From assembly GCA_023666975.1 (NCBI GenBank), contig JAMPAW010000012.1, positions 1 to 47,950 on the forward strand: a DNA stretch of 47,950 nucleotides, in the 5' to 3' direction. A model generated the notes under the pieces. That model searched no databases and was not told where the DNA came from. It worked only from the letters and a program-made list of their open reading frames with translations. This DNA is from Clostridium sp. (GTDB taxonomy: Bacteria; Bacillota_A; Clostridia; Lachnospirales; Lachnospiraceae). Every line of letters begins with the position of its first letter. The stretch's first letter is position 1. The translations under genes and the position numbers were made by a program. This document shows, piece after piece, positions 23,836 to 33,314 of this stretch.

Positions 23836-24609
23836 ATGGTTCATTTTGTGGGTGCAGGCCCCGGTGCGGCGGATTTAATTACCGTGAGAGGGAAGAGCTT
23901 AATTGAAAATGCAGATGTCATCATTTATGCTGGCTCGTTAGTCAATCCGGAGCTGTTAAAGTGGGCAAAAAAGGACTGCATGATTCATAATAGTGCGTAT
24001 ATGACATTAGAGGAAGTGATTGCAGTTATCGTAAAGGCGGAGGAAGCTGCACGGACGACTGTCCGGCTGCATACCGGTGACCCGGCAATTTACGGGGCAA
24101 TCCGGGAGCAGATGGACGAGCTGGAAAAGCGTAGCATTGCCTATGAGGTCTGTCCCGGAGTCAGTTCGATGTTTGGCGCGGCGGCTTCACTGCGGGCGGA
24201 ATATACGCTGCCCGGAGTATCACAAAGTGTCATTATCACCCGTGCGGAAGGGAGGACACCGGTACCGCAGGGGGAGAGCCTTAGGACCCTCGCCGGACAT
24301 GGGGCAACAATGGTACTGTTCCTGTCTTCCGGATTGGCGGACAAGGTAAAAGCGGAGCTGATTGCAGGCGGTTATGCGCCGGAAACGCCGACGGCTGTGG
24401 TCTATAAGGCGACATGGCCGGAGGAGAGATTGATACGTACAACTATTGACGGCTTGCCACAGGCAATGAAAGAGGAGCAGATTGATAAGACGGCGCTGAT
24501 CGTAGTCGGTGATGTACTGGGGGAATTTTACGACAAATCCAGATTATACGATGCGGCATTTACCACGGAATTTAGAAAAGGAAAAAGGAAAAAAGAGACG
24601 GACCGATGA
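23836..24609 (+). CDS. cbiF: Cobalt-precorrin-4 C11-methyltransferase
   Basis: The 257-residue tetrapyrrole methylase begins VHFVGAGPGAADLITVRG, with YAGSLVNPELL, LHTGDPAIYGAIREQMD and VCPGVSSMFGAAASLRAEYTLP as the family's substrate and SAM motifs, and TRAEGRTPVPQGE as the CbiF/CobM-specific segment. It methylates C11 before ring contraction is completed. AAAAGGAGAGG precedes the ATG. Its stop overlaps the start of cbiG as ATGA, so translation is coupled. Confidence 0.95.
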   Translation: MVHFVGAGPGAADLITVRGKSLIENADVIIYAGSLVNPELLKWAKKDCMIHNSAYMTLEEVIAVIVKAEEAARTTVRLHTGDPAIYGAIREQMDELEKRSIAYEVCPGVSSMFGAAASLRAEYTLPGVSQSVIITRAEGRTPVPQGESLRTLAGHGATMVLFLSSGLADKVKAELIAGGYAPETPTAVVYKATWPEERLIRTTIDGLPQAMKEEQIDKTALIVVGDVLGEFYDKSRLYDAAFTTEFRKGKRKKETDR

Positions 24610-25664
24610 AAATTTTGATGATTGCCTGCACCGATGCCGCATACCGGCTTATGCAGAAATTGAAGAACAAGTGGATAGAGGAATTGCCGGATACGTTGAT
24701 TATCGATAAGGTGAAATGCAGCGGCTTGCCGGAGTACTCCATGCCGCAGAGTGTTTCTGAATGTGTGGCGGAATATTTCACGCAGGTGGATGCCGTTGTC
24801 TTTTTATCTGCGACGGGCATTGCCGTGAGAAGTATTGCACCTTGTATCCGCCACAAGTCATCAGACCCGGCTGTGATTGTCATAGATGAAACGGGAAGGT
24901 TCTGTATTTCTCTGTTATCCGGCCATACCGGCGGTGCAAATGCGCTGACGGAATATGTGGCAAAGCTAATCGGGGCTGTCCCTGTGATTACTACGGCAAC
25001 GGACAGGGAGGGAAGGTTTGCAGTAGATGATTATGCCAGAAAAAATGGAATGACGGTGACAGACTGGGAGCTGGCCAAGAAGATATCGGCAGATATACTA
25101 AACGGCGGTCTGGTCGGTCTGTGTGTGGATAATGACTGTGCATTTAGCGGACAGCAGCGAAGGCAGTGGAAGACGGCTTTGAGGGGTGTCGTCGAAGCAG
25201 ATGACTGCGGACCGGCGATTACACGGGGAGTCCAGATTTCTTATCTTCAATCCATAAAGCCTGTATTTCAGGAAACGCTGCAGCTAATACCCCGGCTGTT
25301 CGTTGTCGGTATCGGCTGTCGAAAAGGTACGCTGGAGAAGGAAATCGCGAGTGCCGTCCGGGAGTGCCTTTTGGCGGAAAATATCCATGATAGTGCGGTC
25401 TGTGCGCTGGCAAGCGTTGATTTAAAAGCGCAGGAAGAGGGTATTTTGTCATATTGCCGGAAAGCGGGACTTCCATTTTTGACTTATTCCGTTGAGGAAT
25501 TAAAGGCCGTAAAAGGAGATTATACGGAATCAAGTTTTGTCGAGCAGGTGACGGGAGTATCCAATGTATGCGAGAGAAGTGCCGTGCTGGCGGCGGGAGG
25601 AGAGCTAATCTGCCCTAAAAAAGCATATAACGGAGTTACCGTGGCAATTGCGAGAAAAGGGTGA
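24606..25664 (+). CDS. cbiG: Cobalt-precorrin-5A hydrolase
   Basis: The 352-residue enzyme opens the delta-lactone of cobalt-precorrin-5A and releases acetaldehyde. The central domain has FLSATGIAVRSIAPCI, VIDETGRFCISLLSGHTGGANALT (quoted over two conserved blocks) and PVITTATDREGRFAVDDYA; the C-terminal domain has VVGIGCRKGTLEKEI and FLTYSVEEL. Length is normal. It starts inside the cbiF stop codon. The gene order cbiF-cbiG-cbiH matches the reaction order. Confidence 0.93.
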   Translation: MKILMIACTDAAYRLMQKLKNKWIEELPDTLIIDKVKCSGLPEYSMPQSVSECVAEYFTQVDAVVFLSATGIAVRSIAPCIRHKSSDPAVIVIDETGRFCISLLSGHTGGANALTEYVAKLIGAVPVITTATDREGRFAVDDYARKNGMTVTDWELAKKISADILNGGLVGLCVDNDCAFSGQQRRQWKTALRGVVEADDCGPAITRGVQISYLQSIKPVFQETLQLIPRLFVVGIGCRKGTLEKEIASAVRECLLAENIHDSAVCALASVDLKAQEEGILSYCRKAGLPFLTYSVEELKAVKGDYTESSFVEQVTGVSNVCERSAVLAAGGELICPKKAYNGVTVAIARKG

Positions 25665-25702
25665 CGGGATTAGCCTACATAGAGAATAAGGAGCAGGAAG
25701 AG

Positions 25703-26455
25703 ATGAATCGGTTATATGTGGTAGGAATGGGACCGGGCGGATATGAAAAAATGACAATGGAGGCGCAGACTGTTCTGGCGGGCTGTGAGGTCATTGCCGG
25801 CTATACGGTTTATGTGGAACTGCTGAAGGACAAATTTCCGGATAAACAGTATATTGTAACGGGAATGAAGAAAGAGGCAGAGCGGTGCAGGCTGGCATTC
25901 CGCTCGGCTTTGGAGGGGAAAACGACTGCTATGGTGTGCAGCGGAGATGCGGGTATTTACGGTATGGCGGGTATTTTGCTGGAAATGGGTGAAAGCTGTC
26001 CGCAGGTGGAGATATCCGTGGTAGCCGGTGTGACGGCGGCCGTATCTGGGGCCGCAGTGCTGGGAGCGCCGCTGGGGCATGACTTTGCCGTTATCAGTTT
26101 AAGTGATTTGCTGACACCGTGGGATAGAATAGAATTGCGGTTAAGGTGTGCGGCCATGTCGGATATGGCGATTTGTCTGTACAATCCCTCCAGCCACAAG
26201 CGCAGGGATTATCTGCAGCGGGCCTGCCGTATTATTCTGGAATATCAGAGTCCGGATACGGTTTGTGGTTTTGTCCGGAATATCGGAAGAAATGGTGAGC
26301 ATTATGAATTGATGACCCTTGACCATTTACAGCAGGTACAGGTGGACATGTTTACGACGGTGTTTATCGGAAATTCCCAGACAAGGCAAATCGGAGGACG
26401 GCTGGTGACACCCAGAGGATACGGAACGTTACCGTCGATAGAGGACGAGGAGTAA
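25703..26455 (+). CDS. cbiH: Cobalt-factor III / precorrin-3B C17-methyltransferase
   Basis: The 250-residue methylase starts NRLYVVGMGPGGYEKMTMEA and contains VCSGDAGIYGMAGILLE, VAGVTAAVSGAAVLGAPLG, HDFAVISLSDLLTPW and YNPSSHKRRDYLQRA, the signature of CbiH/CobJ, which methylates C17 with ring contraction. The ATG at 25703 (AGGAG and GGAAG upstream) gives the normal N-terminus. An in-frame GTG at 25661 overlapping the cbiG stop would add 14 residues and cannot be excluded. Confidence 0.93.
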   Translation: MNRLYVVGMGPGGYEKMTMEAQTVLAGCEVIAGYTVYVELLKDKFPDKQYIVTGMKKEAERCRLAFRSALEGKTTAMVCSGDAGIYGMAGILLEMGESCPQVEISVVAGVTAAVSGAAVLGAPLGHDFAVISLSDLLTPWDRIELRLRCAAMSDMAICLYNPSSHKRRDYLQRACRIILEYQSPDTVCGFVRNIGRNGEHYELMTLDHLQQVQVDMFTTVFIGNSQTRQIGGRLVTPRGYGTLPSIEDEE

Positions 26456-26477
26456 GGTATAGAGAAGGAGAGGACGT

Positions 26478-28013
26478 ATGCCGGAGATTGCCGTTTTTGG
26501 CGGGACTACAGAGGGGCGTATCATAGCGGAAACGTTCTGTGGTACAGATTTACAACTGCATATTTGTGTTGCCACGGAATATGGTGCTTCGCTGCTTCCG
26601 CAGGCAGAAAATATTCATGTGCATTCCGGACGCATGAATGAACAGGAGATAGAATCGTTTCTGCTGAAATGGAAGATCGAGTACTGTGTGGACGCAACAC
26701 ACCCCTATGCCGTAGAAGTGACAGAAAATATTGCCGCGTCCTGTGAGAGAATAAATGTTTCGTACATTCGGATATTGCGGAAGGCGGAAGATATATTGAA
26801 CAGTGCAGTATATGGTAAGAATGCCCGGACGGTTAAGGGACGGGTGCAGATGGCCCCCCTGGAAAAAGCCGCTCAGTCGAGAGTGGTTTTTGTGGCAGAT
26901 GTAGCGGAAGCGGCAGAATACCTTTGCGGAACCAAAGGAAATATATTGATTACAACCGGCAGTAAAGAATTGGAGAAGTACCGGGTAATTCCAAACTATC
27001 GGACAAGGTGCGTTGCGAGGGTTTTACCGACATTGTCTGTGCTGGAAAAGTGTAAGGAGCTTGGCTTCGAGGGGAAGAACATCATCGGTATGCAGGGACC
27101 ATTTAGCGAGGAGTTGAACCGATGCATGCTGCGTCAGGCAGATGCGGACTGGCTGGTAACCAAAAATTCCGGAAATGCCGGCGGTTATGTGGAGAAATGC
27201 GAGGCGGCACTAAGTCTGGGAGTCAATATTCTGGTGGTCGGAAGACCGGCAGAGAGGACGAAAAACGGAATGGAGATAGAGGCGGCAATCGAATTTCTGA
27301 AGGGAATCGGGAATGGAGAAAAATATGGGGAAACCTTACACGGCACAATATATCTGGTGGGTATGGGTCCTGGCAGTGAGGGGCTTTTGACGCAGGAGGC
27401 TGTAGAGGTATTGGAACGGGTCGATGTGCTGATCGGTGCGGAGCGGATATTGAAAATCTGGCCGAAGTATACGGAAAAACCGCATTTTATCGGCTATCAG
27501 ACAGAAGAAATTATGTGTTATCTGCAGAAGCACCCGGAATACACGAGAGTCGCACTCTGCTACTCCGGAGATATTGGATTTTACTCCGGGGCCAAAGGAA
27601 TCAGGCAGGCTTTGGAGGCTGGGGACCGGAACGATACGGCAGGGATAAACGGGGAAAGAATGCAGAAGAGATGGAATATCCATGAGATATCGGGGATATC
27701 CTCCATCGTATATTTTCTCAATAAGGTTGGTGTGGCATGGGACGAAGTGGCATTGGCGAGCTGCCACGGACAGAAAACGGAGCTGATTTCCATTTTAAGA
27801 GAAAAGAAAAAGGTGTGTGCCCTGTTAGGAAAAGAAAGTGATGTTACGGCTATCTGCAGGCAGCTTGTGGACTGCAAAATGACAGAGATAAGAATTACAG
27901 TGGGAGAATGCCTGTCCTATCCGGAGGAGAAGATTGTAGTGGGAAAGCCTGCTCAGCTTATGGGACAGACGTTTAATCGGCTGTCGCTGATACTACTGGA
28001 GGATTTGCTATAA
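26478..28013 (+). CDS. cbiJ-cbiE: Fusion of cobalt-precorrin-6A reductase and C5-methyltransferase
   Basis: The 511-residue protein joins two enzymes. Residues 1 to about 275 are a CbiJ/CobK reductase: IAVFGGTTEGRIIAE, CVDATHPYAVEVTENI, LITTGSKELEKYRV, GKNIIGMQGPFSEELN and LVTKNSGNAGGY. From about 290 a CbiE methylase begins GTIYLVGMGPGSEGLLTQ and continues with YSGDIGFYSGAKG and ISSIVYFLNKVGVAWDEV. The first reduces the corrin ring, the second methylates C5. The separate CbiT gene that follows supplies the C15 methylation and decarboxylation that CobL would carry as an extra domain. GGAGAGG precedes the ATG. Confidence 0.9.
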   Translation: MPEIAVFGGTTEGRIIAETFCGTDLQLHICVATEYGASLLPQAENIHVHSGRMNEQEIESFLLKWKIEYCVDATHPYAVEVTENIAASCERINVSYIRILRKAEDILNSAVYGKNARTVKGRVQMAPLEKAAQSRVVFVADVAEAAEYLCGTKGNILITTGSKELEKYRVIPNYRTRCVARVLPTLSVLEKCKELGFEGKNIIGMQGPFSEELNRCMLRQADADWLVTKNSGNAGGYVEKCEAALSLGVNILVVGRPAERTKNGMEIEAAIEFLKGIGNGEKYGETLHGTIYLVGMGPGSEGLLTQEAVEVLERVDVLIGAERILKIWPKYTEKPHFIGYQTEEIMCYLQKHPEYTRVALCYSGDIGFYSGAKGIRQALEAGDRNDTAGINGERMQKRWNIHEISGISSIVYFLNKVGVAWDEVALASCHGQKTELISILREKKKVCALLGKESDVTAICRQLVDCKMTEIRITVGECLSYPEEKIVVGKPAQLMGQTFNRLSLILLEDLL

Positions 28014-28041
28014 GTGGATAGAAGGAAGGGAGTGCAGTGTG

Positions 28042-28656
28042 ATGCGGTTGGGAATACCGGACGATGAATTTATCCGTGGAAAAGTGCCGATGACCAAAGA
28101 GGAAATAAGAATTTTGACTGTGGTTAAATTGCAGCTGGACGAGGAATCAGTCGTTTATGATATCGGTGCGGGGACTGGCTCGGTTGCTGTGGAAATAGCA
28201 GGACAGTGCCAAAAAGGAATGGTATATGCCATTGAAAAAAGTGACGAAGGTGTTAATTTGATATATGCCAACAAGAGAAAATTCGGAATAGCAAACATGG
28301 AGATAGTAAAGGGCAAAGCTCCGGATTGTCTGACGCCGCTTCCGCCGCCGACACATGTATTTGTCGGTGGAAGCGGGGAAGAGTTGACGGATATTATCAG
28401 GGTAGTGCGGGAAAAAAATCCGAAGACCAGATTTGTCGTCAATGCGGTAACACTGGAAAAACTGGTACAGCTGCAGGAGCTTTGCAAACAGATTCCGGAG
28501 TATGCGGATATGGAAATAGTACAGGTTGGGATATCCAAAAGCAAGCACTTGGGGAAGCATCACCTGATGCTTGCCGAGAATCCGGTGTATATTGCGGCTT
28601 TTGAGCAAAAGGAATCAGGAAAGGAAGGGGAAGAGCATGGAAGAAATCAGAATTGA
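28042..28656 (+). CDS. cbiT: Cobalt-precorrin-6B C15-methyltransferase (decarboxylating)
   Basis: The 204-residue Rossmann-type methyltransferase has the PDDEFIRGKVPMTKEEIR opening of CbiT, SAM motif I VVYDIGAGTGSVAVEIA, and PPPTHVFVGGSGEEL. It methylates C15 and decarboxylates the ring C acetate side chain. GTG 28039 and ATG 28042 are both possible behind GGAAGGGAG. The last residues (KESGKEGEEHGRNQN) lie over the start of the next gene and are charged and unlike the conserved core. Confidence 0.92.
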   Translation: MRLGIPDDEFIRGKVPMTKEEIRILTVVKLQLDEESVVYDIGAGTGSVAVEIAGQCQKGMVYAIEKSDEGVNLIYANKRKFGIANMEIVKGKAPDCLTPLPPPTHVFVGGSGEELTDIIRVVREKNPKTRFVVNAVTLEKLVQLQELCKQIPEYADMEIVQVGISKSKHLGKHHLMLAENPVYIAAFEQKESGKEGEEHGRNQN

Positions 28657-30757
28657 CGAAAATGGAATGCATCTGGTATTTCGCATTACCGATGATAATC
28701 AACTGAAACTGCTGCATTTTTCGGCTGCGGAATTTGACGAAAAGAAAATAGAAGAAAGATATGTCAGGGAGTGTTTTCAGTTGGTGCAGGTTAGTTTTTC
28801 GGGATATAACAGACCTTATGAAAAACATGGGAATAAGCATATTGTCACTGCTCCCGGATATTTACTTACCTATGTATCGCTGGAGGATACCAGAAATGAA
28901 ACAGGTAGAAGGCTTGTCATAACGCAGGAGGACCGGGAAGTGACAGGAGCGCGTGTTATTACGGAGATTCAGTTTTACGATGGCCTTAAAATAGCACGTT
29001 TTCAGAATATCGTGGAGAACTGTTCCGATGAGGTACAGACTCTGGAGTATCTGTCGTCTTTTGCTTATACGGGAATTGATAAGGAGGGAGACGGAAGCTC
29101 CGATGCGAAAATGGTGCTCTATATTCCACATAACGGCTGGCAGAAGGAGATGAGCTGGAAAAAGTACCGTTTTCCGGATTTGGGCTTGGGACAGACACAG
29201 CCGACCGTACTTCAGCGAACCTCTAAAACCATAGAAATGACGAATACCGGAAACTGGTCCACGAAAGAATATCTTCCTATGGGATATTTGGAGAATACAG
29301 AGGCGGGTACTTCCCTGTTCTGGCAGATAGAGCATAACGGGTCTTGGCATACAGAGATTTCAGATCAAGATGGATATTTTTATTTGAATGTAAGCGGACC
29401 GACGGAGGTGCAGTCACACTGGTTTAAAGAGTTGAAGCCGGGAGAGCGTTTTGTATCCGTCCCGGCAGCGGTGGGAGTCAGTGAAAACCGTTTTGAACAG
29501 GCGATGGGGGAACTGACAGAATACCGAAGGAGAATCCGCAGAAAGAATAAGGATAACGAAAGGCTTCCGGTGATTTTTAATGATTATATGAACTGCCTTT
29601 TCGGGGATCCCACTACGGAGAAGGAGCTGCCGATGATTGATGCGGCTGCAAGGGCAGGCTGTGAATACTATGTAATTGACGCAGGGTGGTATGCATCGGG
29701 AGAATGGTGGGATAGTGTTGGTGAATGGAGAGAAAGCAGAGAACGGTTTCCCAATGGTCTGGTTGAGGTCACCGATTATATCCGACAAAAAGGAATGGTT
29801 CCGGGAGTATGGCTGGAACTGGAGGTGATGGGAATCTTCTGTAAAATGGCTTCCGAGGTGGAGGAGGACTGGTTTTTTGTCCGTCATGGCAGACGGGTAT
29901 ATGATAGAAGCAGATATCAGCTGGATTTCCGAAATCCCAAGGTAAGGGAGTATGTGACCGGAGTAGTTGAACGTGTGGTAAAGGATTATCATGTCGGTTA
30001 TATCAAGCTGGACTATAATATGGAACCCGGAATAGGAACGGAGCTTTATGCAGAGAGTGTAGGACAGGGATTGCTGGAACATGAGCGTGCTTATTTGAAA
30101 TGGCTGGATGAAATTTTTGAAGCCTATCCCGGCTTAGTGATTGAGAATTGTTCCAGTGGCGGTCTGCGCATTGACTATGCGCTGCTTTCCCGGTACAGTA
30201 TTCAGTCAACCAGTGACCAGGAGGACTATGAAAACTACTCTACGATTGCCGTAAACGCACCGGCGGGTGTCACACCGGAGCAGGCTGCTGTCTGGTCCTA
30301 CCCGCAGAGAGACGGAGACGCAGAGGAGGTAATTTTTAACATGGTCAATGCCATGCTGCTCCGTATTCATCAAAGCGGTCATTTGGCTGAGCTGTCAGAG
30401 GAGCGGTTCCAACTGGTACAGGAGGGCATAGCATGCTATAAATCTATTCGCCATGATATTCCGTTTGCTCATGCAGTCTGGCCGCTGGGGCTGGCTGATT
30501 CGGAGAACGAATGGGTATCCATGGGATTGATGACGGAGAAAGTAATCTATCTGGCAGTATGGCGAAGACAGGGTGACAGGGATACCGTGGGGATTCCGCT
30601 TGCCTGTTATTTAGACAAGACAGTAAAGGTAACGGCTTCACTGCTATACCCGAAGGACTATTTGGTGGATTTTGATTTTGACAGTGAGACGAGGCTGTTG
30701 ACAGTGAACATGCCGGAGAAAAAAATGGCCCGTCTGTTCCGGCTGGAATACTGCTAG
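28637..30757 (+). CDS. Alpha-galactosidase, glycoside hydrolase family 36
   Basis: The 706-residue protein is a full-length GH36 enzyme: an N-terminal beta-sandwich, then the barrel with EYYVIDAGWYASGEWWD, FPNGLVEVTDYIRQKGMVPG and LELEVMG, the nucleophile D459 in YIKLDYNME, and the acid/base D527 in STSDQEDYE. No signal peptide is seen, so it should act in the cytoplasm on imported alpha-galactosides. GGAAGGGGAAG precedes the ATG at 28637. The start overlaps cbiT by 20 nt, so it is translated as part of the cobalamin operon, although it has no known part in that pathway. No transposon ends flank it. Confidence 0.92.
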   Translation: MEEIRIDENGMHLVFRITDDNQLKLLHFSAAEFDEKKIEERYVRECFQLVQVSFSGYNRPYEKHGNKHIVTAPGYLLTYVSLEDTRNETGRRLVITQEDREVTGARVITEIQFYDGLKIARFQNIVENCSDEVQTLEYLSSFAYTGIDKEGDGSSDAKMVLYIPHNGWQKEMSWKKYRFPDLGLGQTQPTVLQRTSKTIEMTNTGNWSTKEYLPMGYLENTEAGTSLFWQIEHNGSWHTEISDQDGYFYLNVSGPTEVQSHWFKELKPGERFVSVPAAVGVSENRFEQAMGELTEYRRRIRRKNKDNERLPVIFNDYMNCLFGDPTTEKELPMIDAAARAGCEYYVIDAGWYASGEWWDSVGEWRESRERFPNGLVEVTDYIRQKGMVPGVWLELEVMGIFCKMASEVEEDWFFVRHGRRVYDRSRYQLDFRNPKVREYVTGVVERVVKDYHVGYIKLDYNMEPGIGTELYAESVGQGLLEHERAYLKWLDEIFEAYPGLVIENCSSGGLRIDYALLSRYSIQSTSDQEDYENYSTIAVNAPAGVTPEQAAVWSYPQRDGDAEEVIFNMVNAMLLRIHQSGHLAELSEERFQLVQEGIACYKSIRHDIPFAHAVWPLGLADSENEWVSMGLMTEKVIYLAVWRRQGDRDTVGIPLACYLDKTVKVTASLLYPKDYLVDFDFDSETRLLTVNMPEKKMARLFRLEYC

Positions 30758-30843
30758 AATGTGCTGCCTGTGGATATGTGGAACACGTTTTGGAATTTTT
30801 TGGCTATTGTCTGATTGAATAGGAAAGGAAATGGAGGCAGAAG

Positions 30844-33285
30844 ATGAGCAGGGCACCAAGAATTTTACTTGCGGCACCTAAGAGCGGAAGCGGCAAAACG
30901 ATGATTACCTGTGGAATCATTGAACTATTAAAAAGGAGAAATCAAAGGATTGCTTCTTTTAAATGCGGTCCCGATTATATTGACCCGATGTTCCACCGTC
31001 AGGTGCTGGGGGTGCCTGCCGGAAATCTGGACACTTTTTTTACGGATGCCGTGCGGACAAGGCAAATCCTGCTGAAACGGGCCGAGGCGGTAGATATCAC
31101 GGTGATCGAAGGCGTTATGGGGTACTATGACGGATTAGGCGGGCAGTCGGAGAAAGCGAGTACTTATGAGGTTGCGCAAACGACACAAACACCCGTAGTT
31201 TTAATTGTGGATGCCAAAGGTGCCAGCGTATCGCTTGCCGCAGTGATCAAGGGAATGGTGGAATATCGAAAGGACAGCGGCATTTGCGGAGTGATTCTGA
31301 ACAGGATTTCGGACGGATATTATGACCGAATGAAAGAGGTGATTGAGACCTCCTGTGGGATACCTGTGTTGGGCTATCTGCCGGAGAGGACAAATCTTGC
31401 TGTGCCGTCAAGGCATTTGGGGCTGATTGCACCGGAAGAAATGGGAGCATTTAGGACATGGATAACGGCGGTTGCAGATGCGTTGGAGCGGACGCTGGAT
31501 ATCGAGCGGCTGGTGGATATTGCCGGCAGCGCAGAGAATCTGTGTGAAGAGGATTTGGAAGAGAGTGCCATTGAGGGAGGAATTTTGCGATTGAAGGAAC
31601 CGGTCAGGCTTGCCGTTGCAAGAGATGAAGCATTTTCCTTTTATTATGCGGAGAATATGGAGCTGTTGCGGGAACTGGGAGCCGAATTGGTGGAGTTTTC
31701 ACCGCTGCATGATGAAAAATTGCCGGCTGATATTGACGGGCTGATTCTGGGTGGAGGTTATCCGGAGAATTTTTGCGGACAGCTGGAAAAAAATATTTCT
31801 ATGCGCAGTGCAATAAAAGCGGCCTGTGAGAAAAATATGCCTTGTCTGGCGGAATGCGGCGGTTTTCTTTATCTACAGCAGGAGCTGGAAGGGAGTGACG
31901 GTCAAATCTGCCGCATGGCAGGGGTGCTTCCGGGAAAAGGATTTCGGACAGAAAAGCTTTGCCGTTTCGGATATATGCAGGGGAAAAGCAGGTCTGCCGG
32001 TGTGCTTGGAGAACAGGGAACCATATTGAAGGGACATGAATTTCACTATTGGGACAGTACCGAGAACGGGGCGGATTTTGAGGCGGGAAAGCCAGCTCCC
32101 CATACGGATAGTTCCTTTGGCATTACCCGGCCGTATAATTGTATGATGTATACGAATACCCTGCTGGCAGGTTTTCCGCATTTCTATTATTACAGTAATC
32201 CCCGGGCAATACATCATTTCCTTTTGCAATGCCAGCGGTATCAGGTGGGGAGAAGGGCGAAGCGGCATTGGGACAGTATAGCTAAGCCCATAGACAGCTT
32301 GGGTCTGTTGGAGGATTATGTGGTAAAAATTTGTCAGATTGCCGGAAATGCCGGACCGTGTGATATCGGCAGGCGTGCACTGGTGATTTTTTGTGCCGAC
32401 CATGGCGTGGTGGCAGAGGGCGTTACGCAGACGGGGCAGGAGGTGACCAGAATCGTCAGTGAGAACTTTGCCAAGGGACGCTCGACGGTAAATATTATGG
32501 CCAGACAGGCAGGGGCAGATGTCTACACGGTAGATGTGGGAATGGATACGCCGCCATATCCGGAAAAGGAATTGAAACCAAATGCAGTGATTGACCGTAA
32601 GGTGGCAAGAGGAACAAATAATCTGGCAGTAGAGGCGGCAATGTCCGTAGAACAGTGCAGGAAGGCGATTGATGTGGGTAGACAGCTGGTAACGGAGTTA
32701 AAGCAGCAGGGATACCGTATTCTGGCAACCGGTGAAATGGGAATTGGAAATACGACGCCGACCAGTGTGCTGGCAGCCGTGTTTCTACGCCAGAATGCAC
32801 AGGAGGTGACCGGAAAAGGGGCAGGTCTGTCAGAGGAAGGATTTTACAGAAAATGTCAGGTGGTAGAGCGGGCGGTCAAGCGTGTGGCAGAAAAGCATCT
32901 GTCAGATGCTGTGGAGATTCTGGCAGAGGCAGGTGGATATGAAATCGCAGCGATGGCAGGAATATTTTTGGGCGGTATGGAATGTGGAATACCTGTGGTG
33001 ATTGACGGTGCCATTTCTGCAGTGGCAGCATTGGCTGCAGTTAAAATTGACTCGCGCGTGTCGGATTATCTGTTGGCCTCACATGTGTCGGAGGAACCAG
33101 TCGGCAAGCTGGCGCTTGAGGCATTGGGATTGGAGGCAGTGCTTCATGGACGCATGCGTCTGGGCGAGGGAACAGGAGCAGTGGCATTGTTTCCGGTTCT
33201 GGATATGGCAATGGAAGTATATAGAAATATGGGTAGTTTTACGGATTATGATATAAAAGCCTATGAGAGATTTGCGGATAAATAG
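30844..33285 (+). CDS. cbiA-cobT: Fusion of cobyrinate a,c-diamide synthase and CobT phosphoribosyltransferase
   Basis: The 813-residue protein joins CbiA (1 to about 460) and CobT (about 470-813). The CbiA part has P-loop APKSGSGKT, FKCGPDYIDPMFH, IEGVMGYYDG and the glutaminase nucleophile C338 in LAECGGFLYL; it amidates the a and c side chains. The CobT part has KPIDSLGLLEDYV, IFCADHGVVAEGVT, GEMGIGNTTPTS and the catalytic Glu, E775, in GEGTGA; it activates the lower-ligand base with nicotinate mononucleotide. The join is seamless in one frame with GGAGG before the ATG. These steps are far apart in the pathway, so the fusion is not obviously for channelling. Confidence 0.92.
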   Translation: MSRAPRILLAAPKSGSGKTMITCGIIELLKRRNQRIASFKCGPDYIDPMFHRQVLGVPAGNLDTFFTDAVRTRQILLKRAEAVDITVIEGVMGYYDGLGGQSEKASTYEVAQTTQTPVVLIVDAKGASVSLAAVIKGMVEYRKDSGICGVILNRISDGYYDRMKEVIETSCGIPVLGYLPERTNLAVPSRHLGLIAPEEMGAFRTWITAVADALERTLDIERLVDIAGSAENLCEEDLEESAIEGGILRLKEPVRLAVARDEAFSFYYAENMELLRELGAELVEFSPLHDEKLPADIDGLILGGGYPENFCGQLEKNISMRSAIKAACEKNMPCLAECGGFLYLQQELEGSDGQICRMAGVLPGKGFRTEKLCRFGYMQGKSRSAGVLGEQGTILKGHEFHYWDSTENGADFEAGKPAPHTDSSFGITRPYNCMMYTNTLLAGFPHFYYYSNPRAIHHFLLQCQRYQVGRRAKRHWDSIAKPIDSLGLLEDYVVKICQIAGNAGPCDIGRRALVIFCADHGVVAEGVTQTGQEVTRIVSENFAKGRSTVNIMARQAGADVYTVDVGMDTPPYPEKELKPNAVIDRKVARGTNNLAVEAAMSVEQCRKAIDVGRQLVTELKQQGYRILATGEMGIGNTTPTSVLAAVFLRQNAQEVTGKGAGLSEEGFYRKCQVVERAVKRVAEKHLSDAVEILAEAGGYEIAAMAGIFLGGMECGIPVVIDGAISAVAALAAVKIDSRVSDYLLASHVSEEPVGKLALEALGLEAVLHGRMRLGEGTGAVALFPVLDMAMEVYRNMGSFTDYDIKAYERFADK

Positions 33286-33314
33286 GGCTGGGGCAGAGTG
33301 GACAGGAGAATGAA

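Noticed and set aside
28637..30757. GH36 gene as cargo of a mobile element
   Set aside because: No inverted repeats, target duplications or transposase fragments were seen at either end; the origin stays open.
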